Positions 43,818-57,165 of a DNA stretch of 64,000 nucleotides are shown one piece after another. Source of the DNA: Humulus lupulus. Lineage: Eukaryota > Streptophyta > Magnoliopsida > Rosales > Cannabaceae. A program made the translations under genes and the position numbers. The stretch covers positions 83,659,888-83,723,887 of the forward strand of contig NC_084796.1 of NCBI RefSeq assembly GCF_963169125.1, written 5' to 3'. The notes beneath the pieces were generated by a model. That model saw nothing but the letters and a program-made list of their open reading frames with translations, was not told the origin of the DNA and did no database searches. Positions within the stretch are counted from its first letter, which is position 1. Each line of letters opens with the position of its first letter.

Positions 43818-44441
43818 TGTGATTAGTGCTCAAAAATATCATTTTATTAGTATTAAAGTTTAAAATTAATTAAGTTTTAATTAATATTTTCATAGATTTA
43901 TTGCCATATATTTTATATTTGAAAATATTAATTTTAATTTGATTTTTGTTTAATTTTCAGGAAATCAATTGTATTTTGACAAAAAGAAAAAGAAAGAAGA
44001 AAGAAAGAATTAAAATTGAAGAGATCATGAAAAAATTGAATTTTTGACAAAATCAGGCCCAAAAACAAGGCCCAACCCAAGTCTTCAGCAAGTGCCCACG
44101 CTGCCACATGGCAGCCTGCCACTCACCGAGCCAAGCCAATCCGAGTCTGATGGAGCCGAGCCACTCCTCAAGTAGCCGCCACATGTCCCCGAGCCTGCCA
44201 TGACTTGATGCCTGACGCCTGCCACGCTGCTGCTACACGCATGATGCGCCAGTCTACCGAGCCTACTCGAGCCTGCGACTTGTCTCACTCGCCTAGCTTA
44301 TGTCTCCCACGCCCCCAACACATCTCTGTCGAAGCCACTCTCATCGCATGACACGTGCCCAACGTGTTTCGCCATTACTGCAGCTTGTTTCCCACTTATC
44401 CAACTATGCTCCAATTTTGCAGCCATTTTCCCCACTATTTT
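43818..44441 (+). mobile_element. 5' LTR of an Athila element, first part
   Basis: Starts TGTGATTAGTGCTCAAAAATA and is interrupted at 44441 by a 9 kb element; the LTR resumes at 53509. The second half has a GC-rich, gene-like region (44070-44300) with no intact ORF. The start position is uncertain by a few bases because no other copy is in the window. Confidence 0.8.
44437..44441. repeat. Target site duplication atttt, left copy
   Basis: Identical to 53504-53508. It delimits the 44442-53503 insertion. Confidence 0.88.
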
Positions 44442-46784
44442 TGTAACGACCCAAAATTACTAATAAGGCTTAAGGGTCTTTGATTAGTGTGCCGAGAGGG
44501 CATAATTGGAAGTTATGTGAAATAATGGTTAAAATGCATGATTATGTGATACGCATGGTCCTATGATTATATGGAAATGTGGAATGCATGTTTATGAGTA
44601 TTAGATAAGCATGCAGGCCCTGTTTAGCTTGTAAGGGCATAATTGTAATTTTGGCCCGTTAGGGCATAAATGTGATAAACTATTGAGACTACATTATTAT
44701 GTGGATATATCTATATTTGCAGCATTCGATCTAAGATAGTCCTAGGGAGTGGTTAGCTAGAAAGTCACAACGAGGATGAATACCCGATTCGGGGCGAGTC
44801 GAGGGGTGTTCCCGGTATTAGACGTTTTATGGGGTTATCGGGTTATGAAAATAAATATTTGGAGATATATTTGAAGTTAGAATGTTTAGGAGGAATTATC
44901 GGGGACATTTACCATTTTGTCCTCGGGAACGCTTTTGGTACCCCGAGCCTTGAGGTAACTTTAGAGACTAAGTTAAATTAAACAAATCATAAGAATCACC
45001 CAGAATTCACTAAACCGACCCAAAAACACTTCTCCCTTTCTCTCTTTCATTTTCTCTCCAAGCCAAACCAAGGGAAAAGCTGTGACTTAAGCAAGAATTT
45101 AAGCTCTAGGTTTGGGGATTAACTCAGCATCACTTTGTGGATTCAAGTAGAGGCTAAGGTAAGCATCAAACTGTGATTTTAGCTAGTTAATTCAGTGGTT
45201 ATTGGCTGGTTTTCATAGTTCTTTTGAGGTGTTGAAGTTGAAGATTGAATTTTGGGTTTTGATGAGTTTTAAAGCTAGAGTTTGTTAGGTTTTGCTATTG
45301 AATTCATAGTGGAACTCCTGGAATGATTAAACTAAGTTGTTGGGTTGAATTGAGGGGTAAATTGGCTTGGTTTTAGTAGAAAAATATAGGATTTTTCTGG
45401 GTTCGAGGGGTCAGGTGGCGGCGCTCTGGAATTTTGGGCAGCCTGAAAGTGGAGGTGCGCCTCGGAGCCCTACAGGCAGGGCCATGGTGCGTGTGAGAAA
45501 ATATGAGGCAAGGCCTTTGGTTGAGCTAGGGGCCGCGGCATGGGTTCTTGGGGCCATGATGCTTAGTGTCTTTTTGGACATTAAGGAGGTTTTAGGCTCG
45601 GGAATCCAAAAGTTAAGGCTCGGGATGGAGTTTATCACCCGGATTTTGGAATTCAACGTCTCGGAGATTAGAATTATGATTCAAAGATATTATATGGATT
45701 AGAACTTGATGGATTAATATTGTTGATGTGTTTTGGCTAGGGTTTCAGCGAGGCTCGGACTAGGGGACTGTGCTCAGGACATCGGTGCTTGGAAAGCTCG
45801 GCACATAGGTAAGAAAACTTGCACTCGTTTATGTGGATAGGATGGGACTAAGTGTTCCCTATATTTGTATGCACTGCTATATGATTGTGATAAACTATGT
45901 GGATATGTTGGGAATATGAGCTCCCTATAACTGTATGAATTTCATTTGTGGTATTATGGCATGGGGACATGTGATAAACGACCTAAGAGTGTCGGAATCA
46001 ATACTTACGCACAGGGTGCGCTCAGCCACTGGTAGTTTAGGATAACTTAATAATCACTAAGCTCGGTTTAAGCAGGCCAGAGTCAATGGGTGAACACTGG
46101 GCTTGGCCTAAGCGAGCCAAAGAAAGTGGATTAAATAGAGGGTGTGGCCTACGGGCATTGACCCTAGTTGTTACTTGACATGTATACTATTGTTAAATTA
46201 ATGTATGCGATATGCTGAATATCTGGAACTAGATCATTGGTTAATGACTTATATTCTAGATTGAATGAATGATATGGCCTGCTGGGTATTTCCTGATGTC
46301 TTGTAAATCATTTGGTTATGCTCTGTGGACTACTTGGTAATTGATATTGAATGTGCTATGATATTGTGTTTTCTTGCTGGGCCTCGGCTCACGGGTGCTA
46401 CGTGGTGCAGGTAAAGGCAAGGGTAAGATGATTCGACCATGGGTTTGAGTGCTCTGGGGGCGAGGTGTACATTGTCAGCTACTCGGTCGCCACAGTCCAG
46501 GGTTTGTACAGGGACGGAGACCTAAAATATGTATTTTTCCATTAGAGTGGCTTTGAATGTTGATAACATTTGGAAACCCTGTAAATGTGTCATTTAAACC
46601 TTGATTTGGGATCCCATGTATCAAACATTTATTTTAATGAAAATTATTCTCTTATAACCAAAATCTTTTAAACCTAGCCTGTTTATGTCTTTAGACTCAC
46701 GCTTTTATTTAAATGACTTGATTTGCAAGTCTCGCACCATTTTAAACACACAGTGTAACGGTCTTGGTTATCCAGGTCGTTACA
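44442..46784 (+). mobile_element. 5' LTR of a non-autonomous chromovirus derivative
   Basis: Starts TGTAACGACCC and ends CAGGTCGTTACA, 2343 bp, followed by a primer site. It matches 51293-53503. It has about 50 bases (near 45032-45075) and a second short segment (near 45145) that are absent from the 3' LTR. Confidence 0.93.
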
Positions 46785-46787
46785 ACT

Positions 46788-46799
46788 TGGTATCAGAGC
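46788..46799 (+). other. Primer-binding site (initiator tRNA-Met)
   Basis: tggtatcagagc, the standard plant initiator-Met primer site, three bases after the LTR end. Confidence 0.92.
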
Positions 46800-49700
46800 G
46801 TCCTAGGTTTAAGGGTTCCTGAAGATAGGCAGGACATGTACACTCTTTACTAAAGAAAAGCTTGACTCAGGGTTCTGTAATTGAATATATGAGATTATAT
46901 GCTTAAGTTCTTGGTTAAAATATGAATGTATTATGATGTATGATTATAGGGAGCATGAGATACTGATAGGGCCTGGCCCTTGACTATTGTGTGATGAGAT
47001 TGGGGCGTGCTGATCAGCATCGCTATTGCATGTGAATGAATATTTGGACAATGGTTTGTAAACTGATTGTATGTGGTGGACAATCAAAGTTGAACTTATA
47101 TGTTATACTTGTTTATTGGCTTGTAGGAAGCATGATAAAGTGTGAAGATACTTGGTTGTAATAAAATCTGGCAGCTAAATGTTTAGTATTGTGGACCGGT
47201 GTTTAATATGCTTTATGTATGAATGATTATTGTGGTTATTTGGAATGGGTTGTGGATTGGTTCGGAGTGTGAACCTCAGGGATGGGGAGTTTAGTCAGCG
47301 AATGCGGATGAATTCAAATTGTTTGCACCCAGAGTGGTTAAGTGGACTTCGCGTTGTATTATAGGGGGTTGCAGATGATAGTTGGGATTGGAAACCTCCT
47401 TCTGCCCCTGAAAGTCGCAGTAGATGTTCGCTAGTATGTGAGTAGGCTCTGGGGTCTAATAGTTGAGACTAGATGGAATAATAGCAGACTTCTCTGGGGA
47501 AAGAGCGGCTTTGTCTACTTTTACATTGAGGTTACCATTGGTTGTTTAATATGAGGATATAGACAGATAAGAGTATTATATGGAAGGCTTAAAAGGCGTT
47601 ATCCTCTGGTTTTGAGGAAAGTTTGGATTTGCCTAAGAATTGGTCTGTGGATAGGTGAAGCTAATTCCATTCTTGGTTATATGAAGGTGAGAGGTCATAA
47701 CTAAGGAGTTGTGCTAAGTATATGTGGCAGAAGGATGCCTAGAAATGGTACTCAGACCAAGATATCGGCATAATTGGTTGGAAAGAACTGATATGGCGAT
47801 TTGATGAAATAGGTTATAAATACATAGTTTGAGCTATGGAGACTAATAGGCTTATAAGCTTGATTTGGAATGATAGTGTATGTCAATGAGTTTTGTGAGT
47901 TGGGTAATTCACTTTGGGAAATTGATATAGGCAGGTGTAGCTGGGAATGATGACCCATGTAAGGATTAAACTCTGGAATAGTCCAGAGCATCAGGGCTGC
48001 TCTAATGTATGAGATCTTTGTCTGTATTTTGAAACTAGGGAGGGCCATATTATTTGAGATCTGTGGAAGGAGGTATAGAGCATGAATGCTGTAGGGAAAG
48101 AGATACAAATGACAGTATTTCCATTGGTGGGATTCAATAAGGCCAGATTCTTGGTAATTGAAGCAGAAGAACCCTGGACAGTGATATGGCACCGGGTTTT
48201 GACAGGAAGGGGGGGGGGGGTCTGATTTACATAGTCGTCAGGATAGTGATGGGGACCAGTGGGGTTATCTATTATGTACCAGAGGCAGGGAACTTCACCT
48301 GGAAAGACGTCAGGTGAGGATACAACTTCTACATGGAATTATTCGATATGTAGGGATGGATTGCCCATGATTAGGGAATGGAAGATTAGAATGCCTTGTT
48401 ACATTCGAAGGTCGAGGCTAGTTCCTCGGAGTTGAACAATTGATTGGATAGTTCATGTTTGTGGTGATATAGCGAGCTGGAAGAGTTCATTGTTGAGAAT
48501 GTCCCAAGAAAGACTCAGACATAGAGAATATGCCTGAAGGTATTTTGCGAGGGGCTGGAAATACTAGTACTTGTTGAGGAGGAATTAGAAATTTTTGGAA
48601 GAATAATTGGGACATAAGTAATAGAGAGGTTTGTGGTGAGAGCAACAGAGCTCGACATATGGAAGCCTTGACATGAGTTAGGGTGAGAGTTAATCCGTTA
48701 AGAGATAACCGTGAATTGTGGGGGATACCACTTGAAGCACTTTAACTAGTCTGAGTGGGAACTAAGCTGACCAGTATGGATTCAGATGGGTATACAAGGA
48801 AAGATTAGGTATGCTTTAGGACAGGGCTACAGATAGGTTCGGTATCAGGGACATTATGGAGGATGGTATGGTTTGACAGAAAGAATTACTGAAGCATTCA
48901 AAGATGTTTGACCTTGGGTGAGTCAGACAGAGCATCATATTGTGGGAATTGTTGGCATCGTTTATTAAGGATGAAGAGTTAAAATGCCCGGTTACAAGAC
49001 AGGACAATGTCTTTAGGAAGTGATCTACGATTTGGTTATTACCAGCTAAGGATCAAGGAAAGAGACATTTCAGGAATTACTACTTCTACCAAGCGGGGTG
49101 TGATGAATTGGTAATGAAGGTTTTTAACTAATTCAAGCTTCAGCAACACAGGTAAGCTCTACAAGCAGAAGATATAGGAATAGTATGGGAAAGTCTCCTT
49201 AAGGTTTATTGGCGGTATGTTGGGCTACTCTCCAGTTAGAAGTGGAATGCGAATGACTACTACACTGATGATGTTAGTACTAAAGAAGAAGGGTTACAGG
49301 TAAGGCTCTAGGAAGGGCCAGTGTCGATCTCGCCAGGGTTATTCAAGACAATGCTACAAGAAGAGAAGGGATTAGGTGTCATGAGATTTGATTTGAAGCC
49401 TTAGAGAAGCTACTGAAGAACATCTGAGGGATAGGGAGCACAACGAGGCCGGTAACCGCGTCATCTAATACTTATGTATCTTCACAGGAACCTACACCAG
49501 AGACTAGAAGGATAGTAAAACTTGAAGTTAGACTGAATGGATAGTGTCAGATCAGAAGTTCAGAAGACAGAGTGAGAATTGATTAGCGCTTGGTAATGCA
49601 GGAATATGCGTGTTATGGTTGAATATAGAGGGGTAGCATGAAGGACCTAATTTTTTATAAGATGTGAACTGTGGGTAGTACATCACAAATTGAGATGTGC

Positions 49701-51280
49701 CCAGGCACAGACTGACGCGAGGATGGATCAAGCCTCACAGGAGGTAAAAGAATGGGAACGTGGCCGACATACATGGAACGTTAAATTGGCGGTGAATGCA
49801 TTGTATAAGGTGTCTGAGCGTTTGGTCATTTGTAAAAATAGGGATAACCTTGAGACCAAGATTTAGCGAAACGTAATAGATGGATCATTGATATTGGAAG
49901 TCCTCGACTGTATGAGGAGGAGATTTAATTGGAGGCAGATTTCTTACTTGGGAGGTGTATGTCACATGAACATAGCGCCACAGACTTCAGTGGGACGAAC
50001 AAGATAACAATTGAGATTGGTATAGCATCAGTGTGTGGTGATGAACAAATACGTATCCCTTTGGACAATGGAATCTAGAGTGATGGTTTTGTGGAGACGA
50101 GGAAGAATCCTATGAATATAATACGAGTTAAGGTACAATGATCGGATGAGTGGTCCGATGGGAGTTTGGCATGGAGATGATAATTCTAAGTCGTTGTCAT
50201 TCCACCTCCTAGGGTATGTTGTACCGGGAGGTTTAAGCGGGTGGCAGAATTTAATATGCTCGGATATTGAAAAGTAAAGGGATATGGTGGTGGATCATAG
50301 GAATGGACCACACTAGATTATAAGTAAAGTGATTGGATAAGGAAAGTTATAACTTAACTGAATGAGTTAATGTAATTTGGTTCAGGTGAACTGGTAATGG
50401 GGTAGAGCATTGGTAATACTGAGTTGAAAACCCTATAGTTTTCCAAGCTGTGGAAAGAAACAATAGAACGAAGTGGATAGAGTGGGAACCTGAAATTATT
50501 GGTTAATTACAGATTGTATGGCCATCTGAATACCTAACAGTTAATTAAGAGAGTATGCATTGAGTGTGCAAATATTTGAGATGTCTAAGAAAGTATAATC
50601 CTTTGGTGGTGTGGTCACAATGATGAATGCTAGAGTTTAGCTAAGGTGGGACGACACAGGACATGATAAGATAAAAAGCAAGGGGTACTGCTCTAAGTAA
50701 ATAAGTAAAGGGTAGTGGATACTACGATTCAGTATTGGTTCAAGGGAGAACCAAAGAAGTTGTTGGAAATTCTTAAGGCAGGAGTATCTGCCTATTTGAA
50801 ACAACATAAGAACTGGTAAATTGTTAACTTTGGAATGCAAAGTTTGAGGATGAGAGATTTGTATCTCTCCAAGTAGTGCAGACAGGGAAGAGTATGATAC
50901 TCTGGGAAGAAAAGGGAAGTTTTGACTCCCAATTCGATAGGAATTCTGAGGATGTAGCAAGGGTTAGGCCGGGGGCCTATAAGCTGATCTCACCCTGGTA
51001 GGGGTGATGACTCATAAGTATTTCTGGTATCAATAATAAGACAATAAAGCGATAGTTGATGAAATAGGCTGACCCTGGAGTTTTTGCAGATCTGATGTGC
51101 AAGCGAAGGTTAATGAAAGTATAATTAACAGACAAGATCTTGTGGAACAAGGTTTTTACTCATGTTTGAGTGTTATCGAAGAGTAAGAGTAAAGGCATTG
51201 GACCTTGGGAATTATAGTCAGAGGTACGAGGTTTACTATCTGATGTGTTCGAATAAATTTTGAGGACGAAATTGTTATAA
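46800..51280 (+). mobile_element. Internal region of the chromovirus derivative, no intact genes
   Basis: 4.5 kb with no sense ORF above about 60 codons. The only clear protein trace is an RT fragment at about 49015-49150 reading DLRFGYYQLRIKERDIS, then scattered pieces resembling the block before the YVDD box. The end keeps the chromovirus tail (gaggacgaaattgttat near 51261). The LTRs are far better preserved than this region, so I read it as a non-autonomous (LARD-like) derivative moved by proteins of a relative. An 11-G run is at 48209-48219. Minus-strand ORFs at 47752-48192 and 50637-50960 look like chance. Confidence 0.7.
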
Positions 51281-51291
51281 GGAGGGGATAG
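51281..51291 (+). other. Polypurine tract of the chromovirus derivative
   Basis: ggaggggatag directly before the 3' LTR. Confidence 0.85.
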
Positions 51292-51292
51292 T

Positions 51293-53503
51293 TGTAATGA
51301 CCCAAAATTACTAATAAGGCTTAAAGGCTTTGATTAGTGTGCTAGGAGGGCATAATTGGAAGTTATGTGAATTAATGGTGAAAATGTATGATTATGTAAT
51401 ATGCATGGTCCTATGATTATATGGATATGTGGAATGCATGTTTATGATTATTAGATAAGCATGCGGGCCCTGTTTAGCTTGTAATGGCATAATTGTAATT
51501 TTGGCCCGTTAGGGCATAAATGTGATAAACTATTGAGACCACATTATTAAGTGGATATATCTATATTTGCAGCATTTGATCCGAGACAGTCCTACGGAAC
51601 GGTTAGCTAGAAAGTCACAACGGGGTTGAATACCCAATTCGGGGCGAGTCGAGGGGTGTTCCGGGTATTAGATGTTTTATGGGGTTATCGGGTTATGAAA
51701 ATAAATATTTGGAGATATATTTGAAGTTAGAATGTTTAGGAGGAATTATCGAGGAAATTTACCATTTTGTCCTTGGGGACGCTTTTGGTACCTCGAGCCT
51801 TGAGGTAACCTTAGAGACTAAGTTAAATAAAACAAAACATAAGAATCACCCATAATTCACTAAACCAACCCAAAAAGCTGGGACTTAAGCAAGAATTTGA
51901 GCTCTAGGTTTGGGGATTAACTCAGCATCACTTTGTGGATTCTAGTGATTTTAGCTAGTTAATTCAGTGGTTATTGGCTGGTTTTCATAGTTCTTTTGAG
52001 GTGTTGAAGTTGAAGATTGAATTTTGGGTTTGATGAGTTTTAAAGCTAGAGTTTGTTAGGTTTTGCTGCTGGAATCATAGTGGAACTCCTAGAATGATTA
52101 AACTAAGTTGTTGGGTTGATTTGAAGGGTAAATTGGCTTGGTTTTAGTAGAAAAATGGAGGATTTTTTTGGTTTCAAGGGGTCAGGGCTCTACAGGCAGG
52201 GCTCTAGCACGTGTGGGCAAAAATGAGGCAAGGCCCCTGGTTGAGCTGGGGGTCGCAGCATCGGTTCTTGGGGCCGTGACACTTAGTGTCTTTTTGACTT
52301 TAAGGAGTTTTTAGGCTCGGGAATCCAAAAGTTAAGGCTCGAAATGGATTTTATCACCCGGATTGATAGAATTCAAGGTCCCGGAGATTAGAATTATGAT
52401 TCAAAGATATTTAATGGATTAGAACTTGAGGATGAATATTGTCGATGTGTTGTGGCTAAGGTTTCAGCGAGGCTCAGACTAGGGGACTGTGCTTGGGACA
52501 TCGGTGCTTGGAAAGCTCGGGACAAAGGTAAGAAAACCTGTACCCGTTTATGTGGATAGGATGGGACTAAGTGTTCCCTATATTTGTATGCACTGCTATA
52601 TGATTGTGTTAGACTATGTGAAATGTTGGGACTAAGAGCTCCCTATAACTGTATGAATATCATTGGTGGTATTATGGCACGGGGACATGTGATAAACGTC
52701 CGAAGAGTGCCGGAATCAATACTTGTGCACAGGGCACGGCTCAGCCACTGGTAGCTGAGGAAAGCTTAATAATAACTGAGCTCGGTTTAAGCGGGCCATA
52801 GTCAGTGGGGTGAACATAGGGTTTGGCCTAAGCGATCCAAAGAAAGTGGATTAAATAGAGGGTGCGGCCTACGGGTGCTACCCTAGTTGTCACTTCACAT
52901 GTATATTATTGTTAAATTGATGTATACGATATGTTGAATATCTGGAACTAGATCATTGGTTATTGACTACTTTTCTGGATTGAATGAATGCTATGGCTTG
53001 CTGGGTATTTCCTGATGTCTTGTAAATCATTTGGTTATGCTCGATGGACTACTTGGTTATTGATATTGAATGTTCTATGATATTATGTTTTCTTGCTGGG
53101 CCTCAGCTCACAGGTGCTACGTGGTGTAGGTAAAGGCAAGGGTAAGATGATTCGACCATGGGTTGGAGAGCTCTGGGGGCGAGGTGTACATTGTCAGCTG
53201 CTCGGCTGCCACGGTCGAGGGTTTGTACAGGGACGGAGACCTAAAATATGTATTTTTCCATTAGAGTGGCTTTGAATGTTTATAACATTTGGAAACCCTG
53301 TAAATGTGTCATTTAAACCCTGAATTGGGATCCCATGTATTAAACATTTGTTTTAATGAAAATTATTCGCTTATAACCAAAATCTTTTAAACCTAACTTG
53401 TTTATGTCTTTAGACTCACATTTTTATTTAAATGACTAGATTTGCAAGTCTCGCACCATTTTAAACAGACACTGTAACGGTCTTGGTTATCCAGGGCGTT
53501 ACA
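51293..53503 (+). mobile_element. 3' LTR of the chromovirus derivative
   Basis: Starts TGTAATGACCC and ends CAGGGCGTTACA, 2211 bp. By eye the first 200 bases differ from the 5' LTR at roughly 8 percent of sites. It lacks about 130 bases relative to the 5' LTR in total. Confidence 0.93.
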
Positions 53504-53508
53504 ATTTT
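53504..53508. repeat. Target site duplication atttt, right copy
   Basis: Partner of 44437-44441. Confidence 0.88.
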
Positions 53509-54341
53509 GTACACGAATTTACACATTTTGGGTCCTATTTCCACTATAAATGGAGTGCCAAATGTAGGGAAAAGGACATTAGATTGTGGAATTAATGTGG
53601 ATAGTATAGTTAGAGAGAAAAAAAAATTATTTCTTATTTTTCTTTCATTTCTTTAACACTTTTTGAGTGAAAACAATGCCTATTTTAGGCTAAATTCTCA
53701 TGTGGAAAACCTAGAGTGAAGTTCGTGTTTCACATTATACTTTTAATATATTGATTCTTTTTGTTTTGTTCTTCATTTCTTTATATTTGTTAAAATTAAA
53801 TTTATTTTCTTCTAATTTTTAGTTTGAATTTATTAGTGTCTTTTACATAAGTTTAGTCATGCTCTTCTTATGTAATTTAGGCTCTTGATTTAATTTAGGA
53901 TATTTGTTATATTATATGCTTTATACTACATAACTTCTGCACTGGTATTTTGTCGCTGTAAGGTATATAATATGATAGGTTTTTAAAATTAGAAGTTAGT
54001 ATAATTTAATTAAGGGCATATTTTAAGGTGAACTTTAATATATATTTTCCAACTATAATTAATAGTGTAGAATTATAGTTGAGTAGAATGAATCAATTTT
54101 ATTAAAATATATATATGTTTGCATGAATGAAACTTGTGCCTTCCATATTTTCTTTTGGATTCTATTTCTTCAATTTTGTTTATTTAGTGTTTAAAAATTA
54201 TTCTTTTCCAAAGTTACATTAGTTCAAAGTTTATTATTTCTAATTTACTAATCTTTCTTTTTACTTGTATTTCACCTCTCTGTGGATACAACATAACCCG
54301 ATTACTACTACGACCGCTTAGGAGTTTATTGAACGATATTA
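53509..54341 (+). mobile_element. 5' LTR of the Athila element, second part
   Basis: Continues the LTR broken at 44441. It ends ttgaacgatatta at 54341 (TA for the usual CA), six bases before the primer site. Without the insert the LTR is about 1.46 kb. Confidence 0.82.
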
Positions 54342-54346
54342 ATTTT

Positions 54347-54364
54347 TAGCGCCATTGCGAGGGA
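54347..54364 (+). other. Primer-binding site of the Athila element (tRNA-Asp type)
   Basis: tagcgccattgcgaggga matches the Athila class site tggcgccgttgccgggga at 14 of 18 positions. This places the element in the Athila lineage together with its protein motifs. Confidence 0.8.
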
Positions 54365-54972
54365 TGTAATTCTACAATTAATGGTTTGCATAGTAAATTA
54401 TTATTTTTTATTTAAAAAATGTGGTAAATTTTTTTTAATTTTTTTTTAATTTTTTGTTCCTTAGTAGTTTTTATTTATTTATTTATTAATTTATTTATTA
54501 TTTTTTTGTTATTGTTGTGTTTTATTTATTCATTTCACTTTTATGTTTAGAATTTTATTTTCTAGATTTAGGTTTTTTTTTTCGAAAAAGAGACATAAAA
54601 TTCTGAATCATAATATTTTAAAGCATAAGAAAAAATATTGAGAACATTTGTGTAATTTTTGAAATCAGTTAAAACCAAACTTGTTTTGTCTTAGAAAAAT
54701 TTGTTCTTAAATAAGGTTTGTGTTAGTGTTACCTTCCAACCTTTTCTAAGAACCTCAGGATGTTCTAGAAAATCTCTTGGGCCTAAAGTGGTACCTTGGC
54801 AGTCTTCCCAATTGGCCGGGGAACAGTTTTGGTGTATACTTATTACACTATTACACACTAGGGAGATTGGTGAGACAAAAAGTAGAAGCTTTAGAAAACT
54901 CTCCTAGTTCGTCGTTTTTTTCCATTCGTTCAAATTTCACCCGATTCACCGAGATTTCCTGAACCACCCACG
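54365..54972 (+). other. Athila 5' leader
   Basis: T-rich leader. Small open frames such as 54701-54907 show no domain and are probably chance. Confidence 0.5.
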
Positions 54973-56479
54973 ATGGCTCATCAAGATGAAGTCCAACCAT
55001 AAACGCTACAGGATTATTTACATCCTACGCATACAGGCACACCTTCATCCATAATGTATCCCAACAATATGCCAAATTTTGATTTCAAACCCAGCATGAT
55101 TAACCTCTTACCAACCTTCCATGGGTTGGAAAATGCGAGTCCGTATGTGCATATACGAGAATTCGAAGAGGTGGTGGCTGCATTCAACAACCAAGCTGAT
55201 CTCACCAATATTGTGAGATTGAAAATTTTCCTTTCTCTCTCAAAGACAAAGTAAACAATTGGTTGTATTCCTTAAGGCCTAGATTTACTGGAACATGGGA
55301 CGAAATGACAAAAGCATTCTTCGCCAAATATTTTATGCCCCATAAGACTGGCAACCTTAAGAGGAAAATCTCTACCTTCATCCAAAAAGACCATAAAACT
55401 TTCCATCAAGTCTGGGAGAGGTTTAGAGATTTGATAATCAATGCCCACATCATGGATATGAAAGCTGGTGCCTGATCAACTATATGTATGACGTTCTCAC
55501 AATCGGACAAAAACAATTCGTACAAATGATGTGCAATGGCGAATTACTTCAAAAAGATCCCAATGAAGCTTTCGAGTACCTCGACGATCTCGCTAAAAAG
55601 TCCTACACATGGAATGGACTGAGTCCTATGGACAGGCCATGATCAACTGGAATCTACAAATTGAGGGAAGATGACAACGTCAAAAGCCAAATTGAATCTT
55701 TGAGACAACAATTCGAGGCTTTCAAATCTCAAGAAGGTAGAGGAATCCACATGGCTGCAAAGGTAAAGACACGAGATCCATGCTTCATTTGTGGAGGGGC
55801 GAAACATCAACCGCAAGAGTGCCCAGCTCTTGGTGAGTTAAGAGGAGGAAATGAGGAACAAAGCAATGCTTTAGGGGATTAAAAGAAGCCTTATAACCCT
55901 TTCTAAAACACTTACAATCCTGGTTGGCGCAACCATCCAAATTTCAGCTAGAAGGACTCAAACCAAGCATCCGAGAGCCAATGGAGGCCTGAGCAGCAAC
56001 AACCACCAAAAGCATACATTGCTCCTCAAAATAACATGCAGTCAAGTAATTCTCTTGAGAATACTTTGCAAATGCTTGCACAAACACAAATAGCCTCAAC
56101 TCAAGAGCTCAAATATTGTTTCACACAAATGGTGGAGGAAATAAAAGGCATAAAAATCAAAATGACAAAGCTAAACACTACTTTGGCAATTCAAGAGCAT
56201 GGTAGACTTCCCGCTCAACCACTAATCTATCAAAAAGGGCAACACATGGTACAGACCTCCTCCTCTCCAGATACAAATTTCAAAGAGATTAATGCCATCT
56301 CTACTCGAAGTGGTCAAAGTACGATTTCACCATTAACTAAGACAACGAGTACGTCAATGCCCGCTCCAGATGATGATATGCTAATAAGCATTCCAGTAAA
56401 GGTGCCCTTTCCTCAAGCTTTGAAATCCACTGGAAAGGTACTGGAAAATCATGGTGAAATCCTAGTCCTTTTAACATAA
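54973..56479 (+). pseudogene. gag: gag of the Athila element, broken
   Basis: Starts MAHQDEVQP at 54973. The capsid domain has NLLPTFHGLENASPYVHIREF (about 55100-55170), LKIFLSLSKTK, WDEMTKAFFAKYFMPHKTGN and FHQVWERFRDLI, all typical of Athila gag. A well-kept CCHC zinc knuckle, CFICGGAKHQPQEC, is at 55791-55822 with perfect C-2-C-4-H-4-C spacing. The tail has a coiled segment (LKYCFTQMVEEIKGIKIKMTKLN, 56125) and ENHGEILVLL. Stops near 55003, 55252, 55473, 55641 and 55880. Confidence 0.9.
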
Positions 56480-57165
56480 GTGAAAATCAACTTGCCATTA
56501 TTGCATGTGATCAAACAAGTGTTGGCTTATGCCAAGGTTATCAAGGATTTGTGCACCTTTAAAAGAAAGTACCATGTCAAGAAAACTTCATTCTTGGCAG
56601 AACAAGCTAGCACGGTAATTGACTACAAGACACTGCCTAAGTACAAAGATCCTGATTATCCCACCATCTCATGCCAAATTGGGGAACAAGATTTTGTTCA
56701 AGCCCTTCTAGACTTAGGAGCAAGTGTAAATCTCATGCCATATTCAATATACTTGCAATTAGGTCTAGGAGAATTCAAGCCCACATCTGTGGTGCTACAA
56801 CTGGCCGATCGATCAGTCAAGAAACCTCTGGGAATAGTAGAAGACGTGCTGATTCAAATTGAAAAATTCTATTACCATGTTGATTTTATCATCTTAGACA
56901 CTCAATCTGATGTGAGTATAGAGGCAAAAATTCCCATCATTTTTGGTAGACCTTTCCTCGCAATAGCAAATGCACTCATTAACTGTAGGAATGGTCTCAC
57001 GAAAATCTCTTTTGGGAACATGACTCTCAAAGTGAATGTTTTCCACATTGGAAAACAACGACCTGATAACGATGAGTGTTTCCAATCATATCTGATCGAT
57101 ACACTTATTTTGGAAGAGGTCAAATAGAAATACACATCTAAACATTTGAATGACCTCTTCTAATT
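56480..57165 (+). pseudogene. pol: Protease of the Athila element
   Basis: The best preserved frame in the window, 215 codons at 56480-57127. After a helical linker it has TISCQIGEQDFVQALLDLGA at about 56662-56721. The DLGASVNLMP active site is the Athila form, with Leu where most families have Ser or Thr. Then comes LQLADRSVKKPLGIVEDVLI, FYYHVDFIILD and IIFGRPFLAIANALI. Catalytic Asp present, no internal stop, so this domain alone could still fold. The flanking gag and RT frames are broken. Confidence 0.92.

Noticed and set aside
44085..44288. Possible gene in the GC-rich part of the Athila LTR
   Set aside because: Short, no domain, inside an LTR; GC-richness alone explains open frames.
47752..48192. 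146-codon minus-strand ORF in the chromovirus derivative
   Set aside because: No domain, composition like translated AT-rich DNA, no start context, no second copy.
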